Origin: CAVQUE01 sp046290435
GTDB taxonomy: Bacteria; Actinomycetota; Acidimicrobiia; Acidimicrobiales; UBA8592
NCBI GenBank assembly: GCA_046290435.1
Contig: JBKAGO010000070.1
Location: 62,001 to 126,000, forward strand
Direction of reading: 5' to 3'
Length of the DNA stretch: 64,000 nt
A model generated the notes under the pieces. It was not told the DNA's origin, searched no databases, and was given only the letters and a program-made list of their open reading frames with translations. How positions within the stretch are numbered: position 1 is the stretch's first letter; each line of letters begins with the position of its first letter. A program made the translations under genes and the position numbers. Positions 51,306 through 59,311 of this stretch are shown one piece after another.

Positions 51306-52158
51306 GCTGGTCGGCCGCCCACAGGTCGAGCGTCTCGCCCGCCAGGCGGTGGCTCGCCTCCAACAGCTCTTCGGTCCGGCCGAAGTTGAAGCTGCCCATG
51401 TCGGGAGGCGTGGCGCTGGCCAGGACGGCGATGCGGTAGCGGTTGGCCAGATCGTCGACCGCGTGGGACCGCTGGCTGCGCAGCATCAGCGATGCCGAAT
51501 GCAGCAGCGACCCGACGAACGACGTCGGCGCAACGGTGGCGAGCGACGGAGGCGTGGCATCGAGCGACAGCACGCTGGCAGCGCCGAACGCGATGGCCTG
51601 ACGGATCGGGACGTTCGCTGCGACCCCACCGTCGACGTAGCGTCGATCGCCGATCTCCACGGCAGGGAAGAGGCCGGGAACCGCCGCGCTGGCCAGCAGC
51701 GCCGGCAGCAGCGGGCCTTCGGACAACAGCTCGGGCTCGCCGGTGAGGACATCGGTGGCGACTGCAGCGAAGCGAACCGGCAGGTCCTCGAAGGTCTCGG
51801 CGCCGAGCGTCTCCTCGATGAGGGTCGAGAGCCGGTCGAAGGACGCGAGGGTCCGATGGCGCCACCAGTTGCGGGCGAGATCGCGGCGGCCGCCGAAGAC
51901 CGATCGTCGGTCCATCGCCGGCCACAGCTCGCTCATCACCTCGACCGCGTCGTCGCCACGTGAGGCGACCAGCGCCCCGTGGAGCGCGCCGACGGAGGTC
52001 CCGACGATCATGTCGGGCCGGATGCCCCGTTCGGCGAGCGCCCGGAGCATCCCGACCTGCACCGAGCCGTAGCCACCGCCGCCCGACAGTACGAAGGCGA
52101 ACGGGCGCGGCCAGTCCTCGAACGGAGGCGGGAGCGGGTTGCGAGGCGGTGTCGTCAT
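51283..52158 (-). CDS. Patatin-like phospholipase (RssA type)
   Basis: 291 residues. The oxyanion hole GGGGYGSVQVG, the nucleophile GTSVGALHGAL and the catalytic Asp in YVDGGVAANVP form the Ser-Asp dyad of bacterial patatins. They hydrolyse acyl chains of phospholipids or similar esters. No export signal is seen. The C-terminal part (LRSQRSHAVDDLANRYRI onward) is as in RssA. ATG 52158 is chosen. Its 3' end overlaps that of the GH130 gene. Confidence 0.9.
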   Translation of the reverse strand: MTTPPRNPLPPPFEDWPRPFAFVLSGGGGYGSVQVGMLRALAERGIRPDMIVGTSVGALHGALVASRGDDAVEVMSELWPAMDRRSVFGGRRDLARNWWRHRTLASFDRLSTLIEETLGAETFEDLPVRFAAVATDVLTGEPELLSEGPLLPALLASAAVPGLFPAVEIGDRRYVDGGVAANVPIRQAIAFGAASVLSLDATPPSLATVAPTSFVGSLLHSASLMLRSQRSHAVDDLANRYRIAVLASATPPDMGSFNFGRTEELLEASHRLAGETLDLWAADQLSRSDGR

Positions 52159-52296
52159 GGGGTCCGAGCAGGAACGTCGAGGTGGCTCTTCAGTGAACAC
52201 GCTGTACTCGGGCGCGGCAAGGCGCCAGGTGGGTCCGGGTCACGCCACGGCGGAGGAGTTCGATCTCCCATCGAAGCTCTCAAGGTAAGCTATACA

Positions 52297-52313
52297 TAAC
52301 GTTGTAGACGTTA
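52297..52313. promoter_or_regulatory. HipB operator candidate 1
   Basis: TAACGTTGTAGACGTTA: arms TAACGT and ACGTTA around five bases, in an unusually AT-rich promoter region before hipB. Confidence 0.5.
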
Positions 52314-52315
52314 CA

Positions 52316-52331
52316 GTAATCTAGAAATTAC
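52316..52331. promoter_or_regulatory. HipB operator candidate 2
   Basis: GTAATCTAGAAATTAC: arms GTAAT and ATTAC around six bases, two bases after candidate 1. HipB dimers could bind the two sites together. Confidence 0.5.
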
Positions 52332-52354
52332 ATTGAGGTTCCCTACTGTTCGAG

Positions 52355-52663
52355 GTGACCGTGATGAGCAGGCCCATTCCGTTCCGAACCCGCCAAGCCG
52401 CCGGCGACATCGGTCAACACCTGGCCGCATGGCGCAAACTGCGCGGCCTGACGGTCCAGCAGGTGGCGGAGCGGGCTGGGACGACCCGACAGACCGTCGC
52501 CCGCCTCGAGCACGGCGATGTCACGGTCGGTACCGGCATCTTCCTCGACGTCACCCGGGCCCTCGGTGTGCTCGACGAGGTCGTGAAGGCCGTCGACCCC
52601 TACGAGACCCCCTTCGGGCGAGCCCGCGCAGACCAGGTATTGCCGCAGCGAGTCCGCCCGTGA
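52355..52663 (+). CDS. hipB: HipB-type XRE antitoxin
   Basis: 102 residues. An XRE helix-turn-helix occupies about residues 17-75: IGQHLAAWRKLRGLTVQQVAERAG, TTRQTVARLEHGD and a helical end, followed by a short polar tail. GTG 52355 is preferred since TACTGT stands five bases upstream; ATG 52364 with the GAGGTG ribosome site is the alternative. The stop overlaps the hipA start (GTGA). Two palindromes lie just upstream, as expected for a self-regulated antitoxin. Confidence 0.82.
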   Translation: MTVMSRPIPFRTRQAAGDIGQHLAAWRKLRGLTVQQVAERAGTTRQTVARLEHGDVTVGTGIFLDVTRALGVLDEVVKAVDPYETPFGRARADQVLPQRVRP

Positions 52664-53874
52664 CCGACGTCGAGGTGTACCTCGACACCGGAGGTCGAAC
52701 CTCGATCGTGGGCACAGCGCGCATCCTTCGTCTGCGCGGCGTCGACACGACCGAGTTCACCTACGACGACGGGTTCCTCGCCGGGCGAGGGTGGGAGATC
52801 AGCCCGGACCTGCCGATCGCACAGGGGCGAGCAGTGCTCCAGGGCCTGCCGGGAGCACTGCTCGACAGCGCGCCTGACGCGTGGGGACGGAACCTGATCG
52901 TCAGACGAGCGGCTGCCCGTGCCAGGGAGGCCGGGCACGTCAGCCCGACGCTCACCGAGGCGGACCATCTGCTCGGCGTCGCCGACTCGACCCGGCAGGG
53001 GGCTCTGCGGTTCCGGCTCGCCGGCGAGGGGCCGTACCTGGCCGAAGGCACCGAGGTGCCCCAGCTGGTCGATCTCGCAACGCTCCTCGACGCTGCCACG
53101 AGGGTCGCCGAGAACAGCGACGCCCACGACGCCGTGGAAACGCTGCTCGATGCCGGATCCGGGTCCCTCGGCGGTGCGCGCCCGAAGGCGTCTGTTTCCG
53201 ACGCAGCTGTGCTGTACGTCGCCAAGTTCCCGCACCCGCTGGATCGCTGGGACATCATGCGTTGGGAGGCGGTCGCCCTCGACCTCGCAGAAGCGTGCGG
53301 GTTGCGTACGCCGGCGCGGCGCCTGCTCGACATCGGAGGTGCGGCGGTTCTCCTCGTCGAGCGCTTCGATCGCGTCGACGGACGGCGGATTCCCTACCTC
53401 AGCGGCCAATCGCTCGTCGGGGCCGAGGTGGGTGCCCGTTGCGACTACCTCCAGCTCGCCGAAGCGCTGACCACCCATGGAAGCGACGTCACCGCCGATC
53501 TCGAAGAACTCTGGCGCCGCATCGCATTCTCGGTCGCGGTCAACAACACCGATGACCACATGCGAAACCACGGTGCACTCCGGTCCAAGGGCGGCTGGAC
53601 GCTCTCGCCGGTCTTCGACGTGAACCCTGACCCCAACCCGGCTGCTCGGAGAATGACCAGCATCAGCGGCGCGACCGCACCCCAGGCGTGCCTCGAGGCG
53701 CTGTTCCAGATGGCGTCGGCCTTCGACCTCGGCGAAGCCGAGGCGACAGCGCACTGGCGGGACCTCGTGGCGGTCACGTCTGGTTGGCGGCGCTACGCGT
53801 CCGACCGTGGGATCAACGACGCAGAGCAGGCTGAGTTCGCCCCCGTCCTCGACCGTTGGTCAGCGACGGTCTGA
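52660..53874 (+). CDS. hipA: HipA-type serine/threonine kinase toxin
   Basis: 404 residues. HipA kinases phosphorylate glutamyl-tRNA synthetase or other targets. N-terminal part: VYLDTGGRTSIVGTARIL; then GSGSLGGARPKASV (Gly-rich loop), YVAKFPHPLDRWDIMRWEAVALDLA with the ATP-binding Lys, LLVERFDR, and the catalytic AFSVAVNNTDDHMRNHG plus SPVFDVNPDP for metal. All key residues are present, so it should be active. GTG 52660 overlaps the hipB stop. Confidence 0.9.
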   Translation: MTDVEVYLDTGGRTSIVGTARILRLRGVDTTEFTYDDGFLAGRGWEISPDLPIAQGRAVLQGLPGALLDSAPDAWGRNLIVRRAAARAREAGHVSPTLTEADHLLGVADSTRQGALRFRLAGEGPYLAEGTEVPQLVDLATLLDAATRVAENSDAHDAVETLLDAGSGSLGGARPKASVSDAAVLYVAKFPHPLDRWDIMRWEAVALDLAEACGLRTPARRLLDIGGAAVLLVERFDRVDGRRIPYLSGQSLVGAEVGARCDYLQLAEALTTHGSDVTADLEELWRRIAFSVAVNNTDDHMRNHGALRSKGGWTLSPVFDVNPDPNPAARRMTSISGATAPQACLEALFQMASAFDLGEAEATAHWRDLVAVTSGWRRYASDRGINDAEQAEFAPVLDRWSATV

Positions 53875-53974
53875 GCTCTCGCTACGACGGCGCAGCCGCT
53901 GCCCGCGTCCCTCTGGCCATGTCCGGGGCAGCCCGTGGCTGTACGGGGCGCCGGAGCTCCTGACCCGCTGTGGG

Positions 53975-54007
53975 TCAGACGATGCGGGTGCCGTCGGGGC
54001 GGTAGAC
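53975..54007 (-). pseudogene. 3'-end remnant of a 13E12-type HNH gene
   Basis: 33 bases match the last codons of the HNH gene at 43997 (32 of 33), encoding VYRPDGTRI-V-stop in the same orientation. Nothing else of that gene remains. It ends two bases before the stop codon of the alpha/beta hydrolase gene. Confidence 0.75.
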
Positions 54008-54009
54008 GA

Positions 54010-54951
54010 CTACCCGCCGAGGGCGGCGGTCGTGACGTCCTCGGTGGTGTGGGTGCGTTCGATGCTGCCAAGCTGCGTGTTGAGGTGTCCGGCGTCGACC
54101 ACGGCCTCGGGGGTGGTCTCGAGGAAATCGAGCAGCACGTCGAGGAACTGCTGCGGTGCCTCGACATGGGGGAAATGACCGAGGCCCTCCATCACCACCA
54201 GGCGGCTGCCCTCGATCGCCTCGTGCGCGGCGTAGGCGTGGCTCACCGGGATGATGTTGTCCTGATCGCCCCAGATGATCAGCGTCGGCAGGTGCGAGGC
54301 CAGGTACAGGCGATCGAGTGCGCTGACCGCCTGACCGCCCGGCTCGATCACGCCACGCAGCGTCCGCACGAACGCCTTGCGGTTCTCGGCGCCCGACAGC
54401 GACGCATACGCCCGCCACATCTCGGTCACATGGGGAGCCTGCAGCCCGACCTTCGACAGGAGACGGCCGACCTCGTTGCCGCCCCGCACGACGAAGCGAG
54501 GGAAGATGCACGGCATCAGCTGCTCGGCACCGGGCAGGCTGACGAAACGCAGGAGCCAGCTCACCTCCCGGCCCAGGCCGCCGCTGCCGACCAGCACCAG
54601 CCGGCTGCACAGCTCGGGATGCTGATAGGCGAGCTGCATGGCGACGCCACCGCCGAACGACTGCCCGACGACGGTTACCCTCGGCACCCCGATGGCAGCC
54701 AGGAAGTCCCGCAGGCCACTGGCGAACGCGCCCAGCGAATAATCGCCCATCGGCTTCGCCGACTCGCCGTGACCGAGGAGATCGGGCGCGATGACGTCGT
54801 GGGTCTTCGCGAGCAGCGGCTGGATCGTGTCCCAGTTCCTCGAACTGCCCGCGAGGCCATGGATCAACAGCACCGCCTCGCCCTCGCCGGCGCGCCGGTA
54901 CGAGACGGCATGGCCGTGGATGACGACACTCGACAGCGGAACCGATCCCAT
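54010..54951 (-). CDS. Alpha/beta-hydrolase
   Basis: 313 residues. The catalytic triad is Ser in VVGQSFGGGVAMQ, Asp in LIIWGDQDNIIP and His in GLGHFPHVEAPQQF; the oxyanion motif is LIHGLAGSSRNWD. A small cap domain lies between. The subgroup is the epoxide-hydrolase/C-C hydrolase-like one; the substrate cannot be told. ATG 54951 has GGGAG eight bases upstream; 54972 and 54984 are possible. The tail after residue 285 (TEDVTTAALGG) is probably nonfunctional and meets a 13E12 remnant. Confidence 0.85.
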   Translation of the reverse strand: MGSVPLSSVVIHGHAVSYRRAGEGEAVLLIHGLAGSSRNWDTIQPLLAKTHDVIAPDLLGHGESAKPMGDYSLGAFASGLRDFLAAIGVPRVTVVGQSFGGGVAMQLAYQHPELCSRLVLVGSGGLGREVSWLLRFVSLPGAEQLMPCIFPRFVVRGGNEVGRLLSKVGLQAPHVTEMWRAYASLSGAENRKAFVRTLRGVIEPGGQAVSALDRLYLASHLPTLIIWGDQDNIIPVSHAYAAHEAIEGSRLVVMEGLGHFPHVEAPQQFLDVLLDFLETTPEAVVDAGHLNTQLGSIERTHTTEDVTTAALGG

Positions 54952-55059
54952 CCGCGCATGCTCCCACGCCATGGCGAGCCGCACGCAGAGGCGAACGTCA
55001 TCGAGCGGCGGCGTTCCCGTCGCTCGACGGGCATGACCCGGGGTGGTCGGTCGGCGTTG

Positions 55060-56484
55060 TCAGTCGGTGCGGACGATGTCGTCGGGTTTCCAGGTCTGGT
55101 CGAAGTAGCTCTGGAGCGGGCCGTAGAGCCGGATGAAGACGGACCAGCCCTCCTCGGGCAGGGTCTTGATCCAGTTCTGTTCGTTGCCATCGGGTGGGGT
55201 GGGGCCGAAGTACACGTCGACCGAACCGTCGTCGTTCCAGCGCAGGTCGTCGTAGCTGTTGCGCGCCGGCTTGTCCTCGCCGTTGGCGAGCAGCGACCGG
55301 GTCTCGGGGTGGTAGGCCGTCACCGACCAGAACTCGGCGGCCGGGATGTCCGGCGGTAGGCGGAGGCGATACGAGTGCTGGCCCATGAGGAAGTCGTCGT
55401 TCGCATCGCGGTAGCAGGCGAGATACTGCGACCCGACCCCGACCATCTCGATGGCCATCGCCGGCGTCACGACGATCGCCTCGTAGTGGAACAGCAGCCT
55501 GGCATCGAGCCACAGTGCGTCGCCCGCCATGAAGTCGTGACGGCCCCCGAGGAACAGGTACTCGTACTTGCGGTCCGGATAGGCGCGGACCCCGTCGAGC
55601 CGGGACGCGTAGGCGTTCGTCTTGGCGATGGCGTCGCCGATCTCGATGCCCTCGGCCAACAGGGCTCGCATCCGCTCGTCCGGCTCGAACGCCTTTCCCT
55701 GCTCGATCCCGATCGCCTTCAGCAGGCCGAGCTGGTACGGCGTGAATGCGCCGGCGGGCTCGTGTTGGAGGGCTTGGGCGAGCCGCTCGTAGAACCTGAC
55801 ATCACGCGCATGGGTGCAGTCCAACGGGTGCTGCGAGAACGGCACATAGGCGGCATCGGGATCCGGTCCGTCGGCGAGCGGGTAGATCCGGAAGTTCTCG
55901 CGGTACCAGGCCATCGCGCTCTCGCCCTCGCCGGTGTCGCCGACGAAGGCGCGCGCCATGATCCAGTTCTTGTAGGTCGGGGTGCGGAAGACGAAGTGCC
56001 CGTCGGGTAGCTCGCCCTGGTAGTCGTCGTGCGCCAACAGGAAGGATCCGCCCTGGCCACGGTCGGGCCCCGCGTTGCCGAGGTCGGTGATGTACCGCAT
56101 CCAGCCGTCGTCGATCACGCCCAGGATGTTGGGTGGCGTCTCGACCACGACGGGGCCCTGCTCGACGTCGAGGTTCGCCCCGCAGTAGATGCTCTCGGTG
56201 TTGAAGGTGAGGCCGACCCACTCGACCTTGCCCTGCGCCTGGTGATCGAACACCCCGACATCACGGTTGTCGCGCAGCAGCGTGCCCTGACTGTCGAACA
56301 GCGCCTGCTGCGACATGAACGGGATGAACTCCAGGTAGACCTGGATGGCCCGCTGCAGATCGAGCTGATCGTACGCCCGGCGGATGGTGTCGTCGGTGGG
56401 GTAGCCGCCCACGTATGCCAGCTCGCCGATGCGCGTCGAGACGGTTCTCGTCGTGTGCTCGTAGTCGTTGGGGTTCACCGCCAT
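55060..56484 (-). CDS. DUF1254/DUF1214 domain protein
   Basis: 474 residues. The N-terminal DUF1254 domain (about 5-140: AYVGGYPTDDTIRRAYDQLDLQ, VYLEFIPFMS) and the C-terminal DUF1214 domain (about 355-470: YRLRLPPDIPAAEFWSVTAYHPETRSLL, YFGPTPPDGNEQNWIKTLP, EGWSVFIRLYGPLQSYFD) are plain. Such proteins are common and often called cell-envelope or stress proteins, with no proven reaction. No signal peptide is seen here, so it may be cytoplasmic. ATG 56484 is the first start at the domain; a start at 56547 would add a nonconserved lead. Confidence 0.85.
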   Translation of the reverse strand: MAVNPNDYEHTTRTVSTRIGELAYVGGYPTDDTIRRAYDQLDLQRAIQVYLEFIPFMSQQALFDSQGTLLRDNRDVGVFDHQAQGKVEWVGLTFNTESIYCGANLDVEQGPVVVETPPNILGVIDDGWMRYITDLGNAGPDRGQGGSFLLAHDDYQGELPDGHFVFRTPTYKNWIMARAFVGDTGEGESAMAWYRENFRIYPLADGPDPDAAYVPFSQHPLDCTHARDVRFYERLAQALQHEPAGAFTPYQLGLLKAIGIEQGKAFEPDERMRALLAEGIEIGDAIAKTNAYASRLDGVRAYPDRKYEYLFLGGRHDFMAGDALWLDARLLFHYEAIVVTPAMAIEMVGVGSQYLACYRDANDDFLMGQHSYRLRLPPDIPAAEFWSVTAYHPETRSLLANGEDKPARNSYDDLRWNDDGSVDVYFGPTPPDGNEQNWIKTLPEEGWSVFIRLYGPLQSYFDQTWKPDDIVRTD

Positions 56485-56612
56485 GTCCGATGCCTGCTCT
56501 CGCTCGTCGTGCCACTCGTCCTCGATGCGTGGGAGCCCACGCACCATGCGCGCAACACTGACGGCATCGCCGTCGGCGGTCTACGGACTTCCGACCCTGA
56601 TGTCGGAAGGTG

Positions 56613-57431
56613 TCAGCCGAAGTACTTGCCGAAGTCGACCTGGCCGGTGTCCATCGCCGCGCTGAAGCCGCCGTCGATGACGAGGTTGGCGCCGTTGACG
56701 TAGCTGGCCGCGCCCCGGTGCGAGAGGAACAGGATGGCCGGGGCCATCTCGGCGGGCTGTGCGAGCCGGCCGATGCCCTCGCCGGCGGTCATGTCGATGG
56801 CGGCGTCGCCGATGCCGGCCCGGAAGTCCGCCATGATCTTGGTGTCGGTGACACCGGGGCTGATCGAGTTCATGCGGACCCCGGCCTTGACGACCTGCAC
56901 CGACCGCCACAGCGTGTAGTACCGCACGGCCTCCTTCGACAGGAAGTAGCCGTCGCCCATGATGGCCTCCTGGGCTGCGCACCACGCCTCGCCGCCGGCG
57001 TAGTCGGTGGCCATCAGCTCGGCCAGCTCTGCGGCATGGGCCTGCCAGCCGTTGCCGGCGATCGACGCGACGTTGGTGACCGCACCCCCGGCTGCGATCC
57101 GGTCGACCAGGGACTCGGTGAGGTGACGCAGGCCGAGGAAGTTGACCCGCATGATGTCGAGCGGCGACCAGTGCGCGCCGTTGGGGATGCCCGCGCAGTT
57201 GATCAGCACGTCGATCGAGGCCGGGAGCTCGGCGACGGAGGCGTCGATCGCAGCGGGGTCGGCGAGGTCGCAGCGATGCGACCCGGCGACCGGCTGGCTG
57301 ACGTCGGCCACGTCGATGGTGTGCACCTCCGCGCCGGCGTCGAGTAGGAGCTGGGTGGTCTCGTACCCCATGCCGGTGGCGGCACCGGTGATCACGACGG
57401 TCTGAGCGCTGAAGTCGAGGAGATCGGTCAT
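56613..57431 (-). CDS. Short-chain dehydrogenase/reductase
   Basis: 272 residues of the classical SDR type. NAD(P) binding is TGAATGMGYET with IDVADV after strand 2, which favours NAD; NCAGIPNG and the catalytic Ser-Tyr-Lys set are VASIAGNG and GYFLSKEAVRYY. SPGVTDTKI follows as usual. The C-terminus is long (ANLVIDGGFSAAMDTG). It resembles 3-alpha-hydroxysteroid-type SDRs, but the substrate is unknown. ATG 57431 is leaderless with TACGCT six bases upstream. Confidence 0.9.
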   Translation of the reverse strand: MTDLLDFSAQTVVITGAATGMGYETTQLLLDAGAEVHTIDVADVSQPVAGSHRCDLADPAAIDASVAELPASIDVLINCAGIPNGAHWSPLDIMRVNFLGLRHLTESLVDRIAAGGAVTNVASIAGNGWQAHAAELAELMATDYAGGEAWCAAQEAIMGDGYFLSKEAVRYYTLWRSVQVVKAGVRMNSISPGVTDTKIMADFRAGIGDAAIDMTAGEGIGRLAQPAEMAPAILFLSHRGAASYVNGANLVIDGGFSAAMDTGQVDFGKYFG

Positions 57432-57541
57432 CGCCGGAGCGTACCGCAACCACGGCGAACCGGAATCGTTCCCATTTCGCGTCGGGTTGCGGTGCGGCCC
57501 GGCAGCGAGGAGACGGCGTCCACGCCGCTGACCGCCGTCGA

Positions 57542-57946
57542 TCAGATGCGACCGACCGCCCGGGTGGGCGTCAACCGGACGATGACTCGATCGGTCGCGT
57601 CGAGGCCCGCCGCGATGTCGGCGGCCAGGATGGCCGCATGCGCCGGCTGCAGCGATGCCAGCAGGCGGTCGGTCAGCTCGGCCCGCTCCGGGTCGGTCTC
57701 GATGGCCTCGGCCCTGCCGTACAACGACAGGCACTGCTCGCCCTCGGCGACCGTCACGCACACCTGCGGTCGGGCGAGGACGTTGCGCCACTTGACGGTG
57801 GTGCGGCGGATCGACATGACCACGTCGTGACCGTCCCAGTGGTAGGCGACCATCGTCACCTGCGGCCCGCCCGACACGCCGATGGTGGCGATCAGTGCCC
57901 ACCGGTGGTGGCGCAGATAGGCGTCCTGTTCGGCGGTGACGGTCAT
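57542..57946 (-). CDS. PPOX-class flavin/F420-dependent oxidoreductase
   Basis: 134 residues of the split-barrel family: HRWALIATIGVSGGPQVTMVAYHWDG, MSIRRTTVKWRNVLARPQVCVTVAEG and YGRAEAIETDP. In actinobacteria most such proteins bind F420 and reduce substrates or act as biliverdin reductases. The Lys-Trp-Arg-Asn in the second motif is the usual phosphate-binding site. ATG 57946 is chosen. It is convergent with no gene within 100 bases. Confidence 0.82.
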   Translation of the reverse strand: MTVTAEQDAYLRHHRWALIATIGVSGGPQVTMVAYHWDGHDVVMSIRRTTVKWRNVLARPQVCVTVAEGEQCLSLYGRAEAIETDPERAELTDRLLASLQPAHAAILAADIAAGLDATDRVIVRLTPTRAVGRI

Positions 57947-58130
57947 CGGACGGCGCGGCTCAGAGCCCGCCGGCGACGGTCGGGATCTGATCGGCCGGTT
58001 CGAAGCTGTGCATGGGACCCCCCTCGGTCGGCGCCGACCATACCCCGCACCGCCCTGCTGGGGCCGTGGCATCGACGCCGGCCGACGGGATGCGACGATG
58101 GAGCCTCGCCGAGGGGGCGCCGAACCAGCC

Positions 58131-58631
58131 ATGAAGCTCGTGATCCACCAGGAGTTCCGCTCACACGGACCCGGCGACGTCGCGGCCGCGTATGCCGACC
58201 CCGGCCTCTACGGCGCCATGCACGACCTGCCGTTCGTCGGCACGCCGTCGCTGGTCGACCATGACGTCGAGGGCGAGGTCGCCCGCCTCGCCGTGCGCTG
58301 GGCCGTCCAGGTCGACCTGCCCGCTGCCGCCCGGGTGTTCGTCGACCCGGCACGCCTGAGCTTTGTCGAACACGCCCGGCTGACGCCCGACGGGACGGCG
58401 TCGTTCCACGTCGAGCCCGACCACTACCGGCGTCTGCTCGCCTTCGCCGGTACCTACCGGGTCGAGGCCGGCGTGGACCAGGGCGCCCGCCGCACGGTGG
58501 CAGGCGAGCTGCGGGTCGACCTCGGCTGGAAGGGCCGCCTGGTCGAGGGCGAGGTCACCCGCGTGATCGCCGCCGGCCTGACCGACGCCCTCCTGGCCCA
58601 GGTGGCCGCCGTGGAGCGCTACCTGGGGTGA
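58131..58631 (+). CDS. DUF2505 domain protein
   Basis: 166 residues. It starts MKLVIHQEFRSHGPGDVAAAYADPGLYGAM and matches DUF2505, a START/SRPBCC-like fold found mainly in actinobacteria. The fold binds hydrophobic ligands, but no function is known. The Trp in RWAVQVDLPAAARVF and the basic end (GWKGRLVEGEVTRV) are typical. ATG 58131 is used; ATG 58098 upstream is in frame but adds a nonconserved lead. Confidence 0.78.
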   Translation: MKLVIHQEFRSHGPGDVAAAYADPGLYGAMHDLPFVGTPSLVDHDVEGEVARLAVRWAVQVDLPAAARVFVDPARLSFVEHARLTPDGTASFHVEPDHYRRLLAFAGTYRVEAGVDQGARRTVAGELRVDLGWKGRLVEGEVTRVIAAGLTDALLAQVAAVERYLG

Positions 58632-58755
58632 GGCGCGCCGACCGACGGGCCGAAGGTCGAGCGGGTCGGTCGGCCCCGGTCGACGCCGGTTGATCTCGAG
58701 CCCGTCGGAACCCGGGCGGCGACCGGTGTCGGGGCGGCCCGACCGGTGCCATCGG

Positions 58756-58801
58756 ACCGGCGCCGAGAATGGTTGCCCTGGCGACGAGTTTCGGCGCCAG
58801 A
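58756..58801. repeat. 46-bp palindromic intergenic repeat, copy 4
   Basis: The left arm begins ACCGGCGCCGA; the centre is GAATGGTTGCCCTGGCGACG. The right arm is TCGGCGCCAGA. Confidence 0.9.
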
Positions 58802-58817
58802 ACCCTGGTGTCATCGG

Positions 58818-58863
58818 TCTGGCGCCGAGAATGGTTGCCCTGGCGACAGGTTTCGGCGCCAGA
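58818..58863. repeat. 46-bp palindromic intergenic repeat, copy 5
   Basis: A close direct copy of copy 4, 16 bases further on, the same tandem spacing as copies 2 and 3. Confidence 0.9.
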
Positions 58864-59007
58864 ACCTCTGGACTGTCGCCCATCGGTGCTCCTGCGGCAT
58901 GCTCATCGCTGTTGCACTCTGTGTGCAACCGGCGACCCCGGGTGAGACACTCGCTGCCCGACCCGAAGTCGCCCGCACGTCGCGGCGCAGAAGTAGGCTC
59001 TCCAGTC

Positions 59008-59211
59008 ATGAGCGCAATGGCCGACCTGGATCGTCTCGAGCAGGATCTCTCCGACGTCGAGGTCGTGCTGGCCTGCCTCACGACCGACCGGCGCGAGGTC
59101 TGCGACACCTGTCGTGTCGCCCGGGCCGACGCCAGCATCGCCGAGCGCCCGGCGCTCGCGGCCTGCGCCGCCGACAAGCTCCCCCTCGAGGTCCCGCTCG
59201 ACCTCGGTTGA
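59008..59211 (+). CDS. Small Cys-containing protein, TraR/DksA-like remnant
   Basis: 67 residues: a helical N-terminus (MADLDRLEQDLSDVEVVLACL) then VCDTCRVARADASIAERPALAACA. The order resembles TraR/DksA zinc-finger proteins (CxxC...RL..RPAA..C), but the fourth Cys is missing, so zinc binding is doubtful. ATG 59008 is leaderless with TAGGCT eight bases upstream. It is 100 bases before the ABC1 kinase gene on the same strand. Confidence 0.6.
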   Translation: MSAMADLDRLEQDLSDVEVVLACLTTDRREVCDTCRVARADASIAERPALAACAADKLPLEVPLDLG

Positions 59212-59311
59212 GCCTTGCCCACCGCTTCGGTAGGTCCCGAGGGGCAGACCCCGCGCCGCCGGCTCCGTCGACTGCACGCCCCGTCGAGCGGCGCGCCACA
59301 CTCGACTCTCG

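Larger units (their letters stand above)
58632..59007. other. Intergenic region with two 46-bp repeats
   Basis: No gene is seen in this 376-bp stretch. It holds repeat copies 4 and 5 and the -10 TAGGCT (58994-58999) of the small gene at 59008. Confidence 0.7.
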
